Assembly (NCBI GenBank): GCA_050696075.1
Contig: JBOGUF010000217.1
Span: 1-6,460 of the forward strand
Origin: JBOGUF01 sp050696075
Lineage (GTDB): Bacteria > Chloroflexota > Chloroflexia > Thermomicrobiales > UBA6265
DNA length: 6,460 nt
Direction: 5' to 3'
Numbering within the stretch: position 1 is the first letter of the stretch; the number at the start of each line of letters is the position of its first letter. The notes beneath the pieces are model-generated. The model was not told the DNA's origin and did no database searches. It saw only the letters and a list, made by a program, of their open reading frames with translations. Positions 1 through 5,213 of this stretch are shown here, piece by piece. The translations under genes were made by a program, and so were the position numbers.

Positions 1-688
1 TCGGCTCCCGACGGAACGCTGGCTGTTCCTCGATCTCGGCGCCACCTACGTCGCGCTCTATCCGCTGGCGCTGACTTCTCTCGGCGACGATCTGGAGACG
101 CCGATCTCGCTCCACCAGGAAGATGACTCGCTCCGAATAGCGATTGCCAACTACGACGGGCCGGCGAGGCACTTCTGGAAATACGCTGTCATCCCCTGGG
201 AGCATCCCGAACCGGGCATCGCGCCCTTCTTCAACGGGAATCTCCGCGCTGGGTTGGTCGTCGAGACCGCCGATGCTGACGCCTGGGACGATTTTGCGGC
301 GTTCCGGCGGGCGATCGCCGGTACGCAGGTCGCGGACACCGTTGACGATACCGTGCGCCGGGTCTCCGTCGCCCGCGACGGCAGGAGGCTCGACCTAGCG
401 GTCGATCTGATGACCTTCGCACCGATCGAACGCCGGATCGACGGCGAGCCGGAAGCTTACGTCTTTCTCGACGCCCCCCATGCGGTCCAACTCGGCGAGA
501 AAGCGATGCGTACCGGTGATCGCACGGTCCAGGCAAGTCGACCAGGACCGTGGGCCGTCGTCGATGGGGAAACATTTCAACTCACAAATCCAACTCCTGA
601 GACTATCACCGTGCAGATCGACGAGACCGCGCTGGAGATCCCGCCGTTCGGGCGAACCACCTGTGAGGGATTAAGGGGGGCAGTGTGA
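1..688 (+). CDS. C-terminal part of an unrecognised protein, possibly a carbohydrate-active enzyme
   Basis: The reading frame is open from the left edge (first whole codon at base 2) to TGA at 686-688, giving 228 residues of a longer protein whose start is outside the window. The visible part is rich in short alternating hydrophobic stretches (for example WLFLDLGATYVALYPL near its start and ETITVQIDETALEIPPF near its end), as expected of a beta-sandwich. It has no signal peptide or membrane segment in the visible part. The 'GATYVALYPL' type of strand recalls the C-terminal beta domain of toroid-fold lyases or hydrolases acting on polysaccharides, but this is a resemblance of style only and I do not recognise the family. 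The stop overlaps the start of the next gene (GTGA), so the two are almost certainly co-transcribed and translationally coupled. Coding is confident; function is not. Confidence 0.75.
   Translation, partial: RLPTERWLFLDLGATYVALYPLALTSLGDDLETPISLHQEDDSLRIAIANYDGPARHFWKYAVIPWEHPEPGIAPFFNGNLRAGLVVETADADAWDDFAAFRRAIAGTQVADTVDDTVRRVSVARDGRRLDLAVDLMTFAPIERRIDGEPEAYVFLDAPHAVQLGEKAMRTGDRTVQASRPGPWAVVDGETFQLTNPTPETITVQIDETALEIPPFGRTTCEGLRGAV
673..680 (+). promoter_or_regulatory. Ribosome binding site of the UlaG-like gene
   Basis: The purine run AAGGGGGG lies four bases before the GTG at 685, inside the last codons of the preceding gene. It supports GTG 685 as the start and, with the GTGA stop/start overlap, indicates translational coupling. 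Confidence 0.6.
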
Positions 689-1512
689 CGGCGGTATCTG
701 ATCAAGCGAACAATCCCGATTTCCTCACCGCGGTGCAGCGTGCGGTGGTGCGGCCCGACGAGATCGCCCTCTGGTATACTGGCGGCGCCGGCTACGTCAT
801 CCGCACCGCCGGGGCAACGCTATTGATTGATCCCTTCGTCGGACCGTCGACCCCGCCAGATTGGATCCGCGCCATCCCGCCGGCGTTCGATCTGGCGGAC
901 ATCGCCGACCTTGCCAGGCTCGACGCCGTCGTCCTCACCCACGAGCACGGCGACCACGCCGATCCCGACGCCCTCGGCCCGCTCGGCCGGCTGACCGACG
1001 CGCCGATGCTCGGTCCTGCCGCCTGCATTGATGTGGCCCGCCGCGCCGGTGTGCCGGAGGCGCGTCTCCGTATCCTTACCCACGACGGTTCGGCGATCTT
1101 CGGCGATCTCCAGGTGACCGCCGTCCCGATGAACGACCCCGGTGCGCCGGGCTGCAACGGCTACGTGCTGGAGACCGGAAGCGTCGCCGTCCTCCACTGC
1201 GGCGACAGTCTCCACTTTCCTGGCTTTCTGGAACTCGGGAAGCGGTGGTCTTTCGACGCGATCTGTCTCAGCGTCGGCGCCAACCCGCCCGGCCGCGACT
1301 TCTACCTCGACGAGGCGGGGGCCGCGCGGGCCGCGCGCGATGCGGGAGCGCGGCTGCTGATCGTGCAACACCACGATCTCTGGCAGGGGATCACCCTCGA
1401 CCCGCGTCGGGTCGCCGTTGCCGTCCGCTGGTATTGCTCGGAGACACGGGTAGTGCCGGCACGGTTCGGGCGGCGGATCAGGGTGCGGGCATCTGAGGTC
1501 AAGCGAGTGTGA
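685..1512 (+). CDS. UlaG-like metallo-beta-lactamase-fold hydrolase (probable lactonase)
   Basis: This 275-residue protein is a metal-dependent hydrolase of the metallo-beta-lactamase superfamily, closest in layout to UlaG (L-ascorbate-6-phosphate lactonase). Visible landmarks in order are the first-strand segment GAGYVIRTAG..LLIDPF (34-51), the metal motif THEHGDHAD (H86, H88, D90, H91), a GPAACIDVARRAGVPEARL segment (110-128), the aspartate motif HCGDS (D174), then VGANPPGRDFY (197-207) and QHHDLW (228-233). From memory of E. coli UlaG, the last two match its YGENPRG and FHHDIW segments in place and order. There is no signal peptide, so it is probably cytoplasmic. It is somewhat shorter than UlaG and the substrate cannot be read from sequence; a phosphorylated sugar lactone is a reasonable guess. 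It is coupled to the gene before it. The fold is near certain, the UlaG subfamily likely, the substrate unknown. Confidence 0.9.
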   Translation: MTAVSDQANNPDFLTAVQRAVVRPDEIALWYTGGAGYVIRTAGATLLIDPFVGPSTPPDWIRAIPPAFDLADIADLARLDAVVLTHEHGDHADPDALGPLGRLTDAPMLGPAACIDVARRAGVPEARLRILTHDGSAIFGDLQVTAVPMNDPGAPGCNGYVLETGSVAVLHCGDSLHFPGFLELGKRWSFDAICLSVGANPPGRDFYLDEAGAARAARDAGARLLIVQHHDLWQGITLDPRRVAVAVRWYCSETRVVPARFGRRIRVRASEVKRV

Positions 1513-1522
1513 AGCCGCGAAT

Positions 1523-1545
1523 GGGTGTCACCCCTGATCTAGGGG
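1523..1545. other. Two overlapping inverted repeats after the UlaG-like gene
   Basis: GGGTG-T-CACCC (1523-1533) is an 11-bp near-perfect palindrome. Its right arm also begins a second inverted repeat, CCCCT-GATCT-AGGGG (1531-1545). The two hairpins share CCC and cannot form together. No T-run follows, so a standard terminator is not supported. The site lies ten bases after the stop codon and could be a weak terminator, a processing structure or an operator for the permease gene downstream. Confidence 0.3.
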
Positions 1546-1601
1546 AAGGTTCAGGCCGTGGTTGACGTTTCCCGTCGCGACGCGTCCGCCGTCCCACGAC
1601 C

Positions 1602-1619
1602 CCGTGAAACGCCGTGAAA
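1602..1619. promoter_or_regulatory. 10-bp-period direct repeat upstream of the permease
   Basis: CCGTGAAA occurs twice, at 1602-1609 and 1612-1619, one helical turn apart, about 90 bases before the permease ATG. This spacing would suit a regulator binding one face of the helix, such as a metal-responsive repressor. No convincing -35/-10 pair was found nearby and the repeat is short, so this is a weak call. The rest of the 1513-1708 gap shows only GC-rich sequence, with a 12-bp CCGCCCGGGCGG palindrome at 1634-1645. Confidence 0.2.
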
Positions 1620-1708
1620 ACGGTCCGCTGCCTCCGCCCGGGCGGCCCCGCTGCCGGCCTCCGCGCGCCCAGGTCTGGCGCAGGTCCCTCCTCTACGGAA
1701 CGTCGACG

Positions 1709-2821
1709 ATGACATCAACACAGATCGACATCCAACTGATCGCGGTCGTCACGGCGGCGGCGTGCGCGCTGCCGGGGGTCTTCCTGGTGCTGCGGCGGAT
1801 GGCGATGATGAGCGACGCCATCAGTCACGCGATCCTGCTCGGCATCGTCGCCGCCTTCTTCGTCGTCGAGGATTTGGCGTCGCCGCTGCTGATCGTCGGG
1901 GCGGCGGCGATGGGGGTGATCACCGTCACCCTGGTCGAACTGCTGTTTCGCACCGGGCGGGTGAAGGAGGACGCCGCGACCGGGTTGGTCTTTCCGCTCC
2001 TCTTCTCGCTCGGCGTGATCCTGATCTCGCGTTTCGCCGGGGACGTCCACCTCGACACCGATGCGGTGCTGCTCGGCGAAATCGCCTTCGCCCCGTTCGA
2101 CCGCTTCGTCGTCGCCGATTGGGACCTGGGGCCGCAAGGACTGGTCCTGATGAGCGCCATCTTGGTCCTGAACGCTCTCTTCATTCTCTGCTTCTATAAG
2201 GAATTGAAGCTGGCGACTTTCGACGCCGGGTTGGCGGCCGCGCTCGGGTTCGCCCCAGGGCTGCTCCACTACGCGCTGATGACGTCGGTCTCGGTGACGG
2301 CGGTCGGCGCGTTCGAGGTGGTCGGGTCGATCCTGGTCGTGGCGCTGATGATCGGTCCGGCAGCGACCGCCTACCTGCTGACCGACCGGCTGCCGACGAT
2401 GATTGGACTGAGTATGGGCATCGGCGCGGCCGCGGCGATTCTCGGCTACTGGCTGGCCCACTGGCTCGACGCCTCGATCGCCGGCTCGATGGCGACCATG
2501 GTCGGCGCCCTCTTCACCACCGGCCTGCTGTTGGCGCCGGACCGCGGCCTGATCGCCGTCGCCCGCCGCCGCGCCCGCCAGCGCCTCGAGTTCGCCCAAA
2601 CGATGCTCACCATCCACCTCCTCAACCACGAGGGGCTCCCCGAAGCCGCCGAAGAAAGCCGCCTCGACCATCTCGACCGCCACCTGCGCTGGGACCCCGT
2701 TTTCATCGCTCGCATCGTCCGCCTCGCCGAACGCGAGGGCTTACTCGACGAGTCAGGCGGCCTGCTCCGCTTGACCGAGGATGGGCGGGATCGGGCGCGG
2801 GCGGCGATGGTGACGACGTAG
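1709..2821 (+). CDS. Zn/Mn/Fe-type metal ABC transporter permease with C-terminal winged helix
   Basis: This is an inner-membrane permease of the ABC-3 family (ZnuB/MntB/TroC-D type), which forms the metal channel and needs an ATPase and a binding protein. Of 370 residues, about 1-285 are hydrophobic with many membrane helices. Family landmarks are LRRMAMMSDAISHAILLG (28-45), DTDAVLLGEI (116-125), the ATPase-contact loop FDAGLAAALGF (171-181) and VVGSILVVALMIGPAATA (204-221). Residues 286-370 are a soluble extension that reads as a winged helix: helix LEFAQTMLTIHLL, recognition-type helices around DPVFIARIVRLAEREGLL (329-346), and wing plus helix LLRLTEDGRDRARAAM (352-367). This resembles the N-terminal DNA-binding domain of DtxR/MntR repressors without their metal-binding domain. 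ATG 1709 was preferred to TTG 1562 because the extra 49 residues are proline/arginine-rich and unlike the family, although ATG 1709 has only a weak GGA upstream. No partner ATPase or binding protein is visible in the window. Manganese, zinc or iron cannot be told apart here. Confidence 0.92.
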   Translation: MTSTQIDIQLIAVVTAAACALPGVFLVLRRMAMMSDAISHAILLGIVAAFFVVEDLASPLLIVGAAAMGVITVTLVELLFRTGRVKEDAATGLVFPLLFSLGVILISRFAGDVHLDTDAVLLGEIAFAPFDRFVVADWDLGPQGLVLMSAILVLNALFILCFYKELKLATFDAGLAAALGFAPGLLHYALMTSVSVTAVGAFEVVGSILVVALMIGPAATAYLLTDRLPTMIGLSMGIGAAAAILGYWLAHWLDASIAGSMATMVGALFTTGLLLAPDRGLIAVARRRARQRLEFAQTMLTIHLLNHEGLPEAAEESRLDHLDRHLRWDPVFIARIVRLAEREGLLDESGGLLRLTEDGRDRARAAMVTT

Positions 2822-2879
2822 GCGTTAGGCGTTAGGCGTTAGGGGCTAGGCGTTAGGCGTTAATCGGTCGATGGTGACG
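2805..2879. repeat. 11-bp direct repeat flanking the first heptad array
   Basis: CGATGGTGACG occurs at 2805-2815, within the last codons of the permease, and again exactly at 2869-2879, beyond the first heptad array. The repeat brackets the TAGGCGT array and looks like a footprint of its insertion or of slipped-strand duplication. Confidence 0.55.
2819..2860. repeat. Heptad tandem array A (TAGGCGT, six units)
   Basis: Six consecutive 7-bp units start at 2819, 2826, 2833, 2840, 2847 and 2854. Five are TAGGCGT and the fourth is TAGGGGC. The first TAG is the stop codon of the permease. The array resembles in form the heptanucleotide STRR repeats known from filamentous cyanobacteria, but the unit sequence is not one I recognise. 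Confidence 0.9.
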
Positions 2880-2888
2880 GGTGAGTCT

Positions 2889-2958
2889 GGGCACTGGGCA
2901 CTCGGTACGCGGTACTCGGTACGCGGTACTCAGCACTCGGCCCGCGGTACTCGGCGTT
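2889..2958. repeat. Heptad tandem array B (CGGTACT/CGGTACG family, ten units)
   Basis: Ten consecutive 7-bp units run from 2889: GGGCACT twice, then CGGTACG, CGGTACT, CGGTACG, CGGTACT, CAGCACT, CGGCCCG, CGGTACT and CGGCGTT. The middle contains two copies of the 14-mer CGGTACGCGGTACT (2903-2916 and 2917-2930). The array is in the same 7-bp register as array A (2819 + 70 = 2889), and its last unit resembles array A's GGCGTT. It supplies the stop codon of the minus-strand gene that ends at 2930. Confidence 0.9.
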
Positions 2959-3295
2959 GACGGTGGCGATCCGCTAAGCCAATGTCTCGGCGCAATCGGG
3001 CAACCTCTTCTAAAGTGATCCCGCGCAACTCCGCCACTTCTAGCGCATTCAGCAGATGCGGATAGCGCGGCACCAGATGCACCATCAACGTATCGCTCTC
3101 GCGGTTATAGCTCAAGAATGCCGTCAAGAGATCGAAATCCTTCATCGAGATCGGTGGGAGTTCGAATGTCTGTGTTGTGTTTACCGGCTGCATTCGGCCC
3201 GTGCGTTCCTCGCCGTCTATGACATGCTTCTTGTCACGGCGACTACGTGCAATGCGAACGTCGCTAAAGTGGCGCAACTTACGGCGCGACGGCAT
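2930..3295 (-). CDS. Small unrecognised protein downstream of the ParD-type antitoxin
   Basis: The frame gives 121 residues. The first 34 are strongly basic (MPSRRK..RSRRDKKH). A second possible start is Met35 at 3193, which gives 87 residues; neither start has a convincing ribosome site. The core reads FELPPISMKDFDLLTAFLSY, then NRESDTLMVHLVP, then a helical stretch NALEVAELRGITLEEVARLRRDIGLA. The strand-like YNRESDTLMVHL segment (63-74) loosely recalls DUF2283-type 'Y-D-x-x-x-D-x-L-y-v' proteins, which is only a hint. The last nine or so codons lie inside heptad array B, which also provides the stop, so the native C-terminus has probably been replaced. Codons are less GC-biased at third positions than in neighbouring genes, suggesting separate ancestry. 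The long frame overlaps the end of the repaired antitoxin by 17 bases. In a ParDE locus the toxin would be here, but I see no ParE features. Function unknown. Confidence 0.5.
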   Translation of the reverse strand: MPSRRKLRHFSDVRIARSRRDKKHVIDGEERTGRMQPVNTTQTFELPPISMKDFDLLTAFLSYNRESDTLMVHLVPRYPHLLNALEVAELRGITLEEVARLRRDIGLADRHRQRRVPRAEC

Positions 3296-3558
3296 CCTTG
3301 ATCGGCTTTCCGTTCGTGGCGTTCGCTTGCGCCGCGCTTGATCTGATCAACCCGCTCTGGGGTGAGATCAATCAGATCACCGCGGGCGATCTGTTCGTCG
3401 CCGATGGCGATCTCGGCGCGGAGCCAATGGAGGCGCCGGTCGCGTTCTTCGAGTAAGCGCAAGGCTTCGCGGACGACCTCACTCGCGTTGTTGTAGCGAC
3501 CCGATTCAACCTTCTGCCGAACCAAAGATTCCAGGTGAGGCGTCAAAGATACGTTCAT
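3279..3558 (-). pseudogene. parD: ParD-type antitoxin gene with a one-base frameshift
   Basis: ParD antitoxins are ribbon-helix-helix proteins that bind their own operator and neutralise ParE toxins. The N-terminal part is clear: MNVSLTPHLESLVRQKVESG, then RYNNASEVVREALRLLEERD, then a linker ending LTPERVDQIKR. After this the frame departs from the family and runs on to a stop at 3217-3219 with cysteine- and serine-rich sequence. Skipping one base (about 3333, in GCGCGGCGC) restores the tail AQANATNGKPIKDAVAP and a TAA at 3281-3279, which matches the usual ending of such antitoxins and gives about 92 residues, a normal length. ATG 3558 was chosen over ATG 3564 because GGAGG lies seven bases before it and MNVSLTP is the family's usual start. 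The shift may be real decay or a sequencing/assembly error. No ParE gene follows. Confidence 0.8.
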
Positions 3559-3609
3559 CGGCATTCCTCCTGGCGGCCACGATAGCAGAGATCGGCATCA
3601 CCGGAATGC
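3557..3609. promoter_or_regulatory. Repeated half-sites at the antitoxin start, possible autoregulatory operator
   Basis: ATCGGCAT occurs twice in direct orientation (3557-3564 and 3591-3598), and GCATTCC (3561-3567) is mirrored by GGAATGC (3603-3609). ParD proteins typically bind repeats in their own promoter, so these could be an operator. The repeats are short and partly overlap the start codon and ribosome site, so chance is possible. Confidence 0.25.
3566..3570 (-). promoter_or_regulatory. parD: Shine-Dalgarno site that sets the antitoxin start
   Basis: On the minus strand GGAGG is seven bases before the ATG at 3558 but only one base before the ATG at 3564. The spacing favours 3558. Confidence 0.75.
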
Positions 3610-3703
3610 AGTGCGGACTCGGCGCCCGCATTAGAGCCGTGCGGTCGAGTCATGCTCCGGTCGACGGAACGGGGGACGCCGACCCTGAACGCCGATCTTT
3701 CGC

Positions 3704-3713
3704 CTGTATACAG
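3704..3713. promoter_or_regulatory. Perfect 10-bp palindrome CTGTATACAG next to the promoter
   Basis: CTGTATACAG is its own reverse complement and ends three bases before the TTGACA of the promoter at 3717. A TGTATACA core is typical of operators for dimeric helix-turn-helix regulators such as those of the GntR family. The position suits either an activator or a repressor touching the -35 region. No such regulator is encoded in the window. Confidence 0.45.
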
Positions 3714-3716
3714 TTC

Positions 3717-3745
3717 TTGACAACCAGTCACTAACACGCGATAGT
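3717..3745 (+). promoter_or_regulatory. Housekeeping-sigma promoter upstream of the SMP-30 gene
   Basis: A perfect TTGACA (3717-3722), a 17-base spacer and GATAGT (3740-3745, four of six matches to TATAAT) form a good promoter pointing at the SMP-30-type gene. Transcription would start near 3752, giving a leader of roughly 285 bases. It stands out in this GC-rich region. Confidence 0.5.
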
Positions 3746-3761
3746 ACCGCCGTTGACCCTG

Positions 3762-3791
3762 GGAAACTTCTCTCTTGGCACTCGTCTCTGA
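3762..3791 (+). promoter_or_regulatory. Second, ECF-sigma-like promoter candidate
   Basis: GGAAACTT (3762-3769) is followed, 15 bases after GGAAAC, by CGTCTCTGA (3783-3791). This resembles ECF promoters of the GGAAC...CGTC or GGAACTT...TCTGA type, but with one extra A in the -35 element. It would give a start near 3798. Confidence 0.25.
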
Positions 3792-3866
3792 CGCGTTGGC
3801 GCGCTGGGCAAGACCGGGCGGCCTGGCTCCGGATTGCTTTGCCTGGCGCGCCCGCTCGCGTGCATC

Positions 3867-3902
3867 GGCGCCGGTCGGTTGCGCGTTCACCCCGCCGGCG
3901 CC
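3867..3902 (+). other. GC-rich hairpin in the SMP-30 leader
   Basis: GGCGCCGG (3867-3874) pairs perfectly with CCGGCGCC (3895-3902) across a 20-base loop. No T-run follows, so it is not a standard terminator. It lies in the long leader and could affect transcript stability or translation; no known riboswitch was recognised. Confidence 0.3.
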
Positions 3903-4036
3903 CGGCAGGTCACCGCAAAGATGTGAACGGAAAGGAGGGTGTGGCGGCGACGATTGAGGACCCCGTCACCGGGTGGTGGTCTTTCCGTGTCTCACCGACG
4001 AGCGGCTCGATTCACCGAGGAAGGGAGAAAATACCC

Positions 4037-5149
4037 ATGTCGCAATTGCAATCGCCATCGCACGAATCGTCCGATCAGGATCAGCGGCAGGACAACGCGT
4101 TCGGGCGTCGCTCGTTCCTCAAAACGGCCGCCGCCCTGGCCGGCGCGGCGGCCCTGGCGCCCCTCGCCGCCAACGCTCAGGCGGATCGTGACTACGGCCC
4201 GGACGCGCCGCCGGTGCATTACCCCGACCAGGACGTCGTCGCCGTCACCGACGCCTTCGGTCCCTACATCCAGGGCAATTCGGCCATTCAGCGCCTCTGG
4301 ACCGGCGGCTTGTGGGTCGAGGGGCCTGCCTGGAACGCGGTTGGCCGCTTCCTCCTCTGGAGCGACATCCCCAACGACCGGCAGCACCGCTGGCTGGAGG
4401 AGGACGGCCACGTCAGCGTCTTCCGCGGTCCGTCCGGCAACAGCAACGGCAACACCTTCGACTGGGAGGGGCGCCAGGTATCCTGTCAGCACGGCGAGCG
4501 ACGCGTGGTGCGCTACGAGCACAGCGGCGCGGTCACCGTCCTGGCCGACACCTATGAGGGACAGCCCTTCAACTCGCCCAACGACGCGGTCGTCCACCCC
4601 AACGGCAGCATCTGGTTCACCGACCCGCCCTATGGCACCCAGGCCGCTGGCGGCTACGAGGGGAACACCGGGGAGCTCTTCCACCCGAACGCCGTCTATC
4701 GCATCGACCCCACCGGCACGGTCGAGCGGGTGACCGACGAGCTGGGCGCCCCCAATGGCCTCTGCTTCTCCCACGACTACGCGAAGATGTACATCGCCGA
4801 CACCGGCAGCGGGGAAGCCAACATCAAGGTCTTCGACGTGGTCGATGAGCAGAGCCTGGCGAATCCCCAACTCTTCACCGACATGATGGTGGACGGCGAA
4901 AGAGTGGGGCCGGACGGGGTGCGCGCCGACGTCGACGGCAACATCTGGGCGACCGGCGGCTGGACCGGTTACGGCTTTGACGGCGTCCACTGCTTCACCC
5001 CGGAGGGCGAGCGCATCGGCCACATCAAACTGCCGGAGACGACCAGCAACCTCGTCTTCGGCGGCCCCAAGCGCAACCGCCTGATGATCACCGCCAGCCA
5101 GTCGATCTACGCCGTCTACGTCAACACCCGCGGCGCGCATATCACCTAG
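4037..5149 (+). CDS. Tat-exported SMP-30/gluconolactonase-type beta-propeller
   Basis: This 370-residue protein belongs to the SMP-30/gluconolactonase/LRE-like family, whose enzymes hydrolyse sugar lactones using one divalent metal in a six-bladed propeller. A twin-arginine signal is clear: RRSFLK at 24-29, an alanine-rich helix (30-45) and a likely cut after ANA (45-47), so the enzyme acts outside the cytoplasmic membrane. Family landmarks are WVEGPAW (E95), NSPNDAVVHPNGSIWFTDPPYG (179-200; N182 and D183), APNGLCFS (N240), GPDGVRADVDGNIWAT (D293) and SNLVFGGPKRNRLMIT (337-352). E95, N240 and D293 are the expected metal ligands and N182/D183 the substrate-side residues. The mature part is about 320 residues, near the family norm. 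ATG 4037 has GGGAG about ten bases upstream; an upstream GTG at 3941 would bury the Tat signal and was not used. It is monocistronic, closed by the hairpin at 5183-5205. The exact lactone is not known. Confidence 0.92.
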   Translation: MSQLQSPSHESSDQDQRQDNAFGRRSFLKTAAALAGAAALAPLAANAQADRDYGPDAPPVHYPDQDVVAVTDAFGPYIQGNSAIQRLWTGGLWVEGPAWNAVGRFLLWSDIPNDRQHRWLEEDGHVSVFRGPSGNSNGNTFDWEGRQVSCQHGERRVVRYEHSGAVTVLADTYEGQPFNSPNDAVVHPNGSIWFTDPPYGTQAAGGYEGNTGELFHPNAVYRIDPTGTVERVTDELGAPNGLCFSHDYAKMYIADTGSGEANIKVFDVVDEQSLANPQLFTDMMVDGERVGPDGVRADVDGNIWATGGWTGYGFDGVHCFTPEGERIGHIKLPETTSNLVFGGPKRNRLMITASQSIYAVYVNTRGAHIT

Positions 5150-5182
5150 ACGCATGACTGCCGGGCGGAGAAAACGGTCGAA

Positions 5183-5205
5183 CTGCCCCCGCGGCGCGGG
5201 GGCAG
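5183..5205. terminator. Strong hairpin terminator between convergent genes
   Basis: CTGCCCCCGC, a three-base loop and GCGGGGGCAG form a perfect 10-bp stem, 34 bases after the SMP-30 stop and just past the stop of the minus-strand SnoaL-like gene. On the minus strand a TTTT lies eight bases after the stem, while the plus side has no T-run. It therefore best fits a terminator for the minus-strand gene that also shields the plus-strand gene. Confidence 0.75.
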
Positions 5206-5213
5206 CTCGCTAC

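Larger units (their letters stand above)
3559..4036. other. 478-base non-coding region between divergent genes
   Basis: No convincing gene is present. From left to right it holds the antitoxin ribosome site and possible operator, a stretch without recognised features (about 3610-3700), the palindrome and TTGACA promoter at 3704-3745, an ECF-like promoter candidate at 3762-3791, and a GC-rich leader with a hairpin and a stranded GGAGG at 3934-3938. Open frames crossing it (minus 3555-3890, plus 3775-3957) lack family features. Confidence 0.6.

Noticed and set aside
150..165. Missing histidine at the third metal motif of the UlaG-like protein
   Set aside because: The position reads PMNDPGAPGCNGYV instead of a histidine motif, but from memory UlaG itself has an asparagine-tyrosine segment here, so this is probably a subfamily trait, not damage. 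Positions given are residues of the protein encoded at 685-1512.
1562..1708. N-terminal extension of the permease from TTG 1562
   Set aside because: The 49 residues are proline/arginine-rich, unlike ABC-3 permeases, and precede a good ATG at 1709. AGGGGAAGG lies upstream of the TTG, so the extension is unlikely but not excluded.
1715..2683. Minus-strand open frame of 322 codons opposite the permease
   Set aside because: The product is an extremely Q/R/D/H-rich low-complexity chain created by the codons of hydrophobic residues on the other strand.
2819..2958. CRISPR array
   Set aside because: The repeats are 7 bp with no spacers, and no cas genes are present.
3555..3890. Minus-strand frame of 111 codons upstream of the antitoxin
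   Set aside because: No recognisable family, R/A/S-rich composition, overlap with the antitoxin start and the promoter region.
3839..4036. Upstream extension of the SMP-30 protein
   Set aside because: It would place 66 arginine-rich residues ahead of a clear Tat signal peptide; ATG 4037 has its own ribosome site.
3992..5155. Long minus-strand open frame of 387 codons opposite the SMP-30 gene
   Set aside because: It mirrors the SMP-30 coding frame. The product is a valine/glycine/aspartate-rich run without domain features, typical of antisense frames in GC-rich genes.
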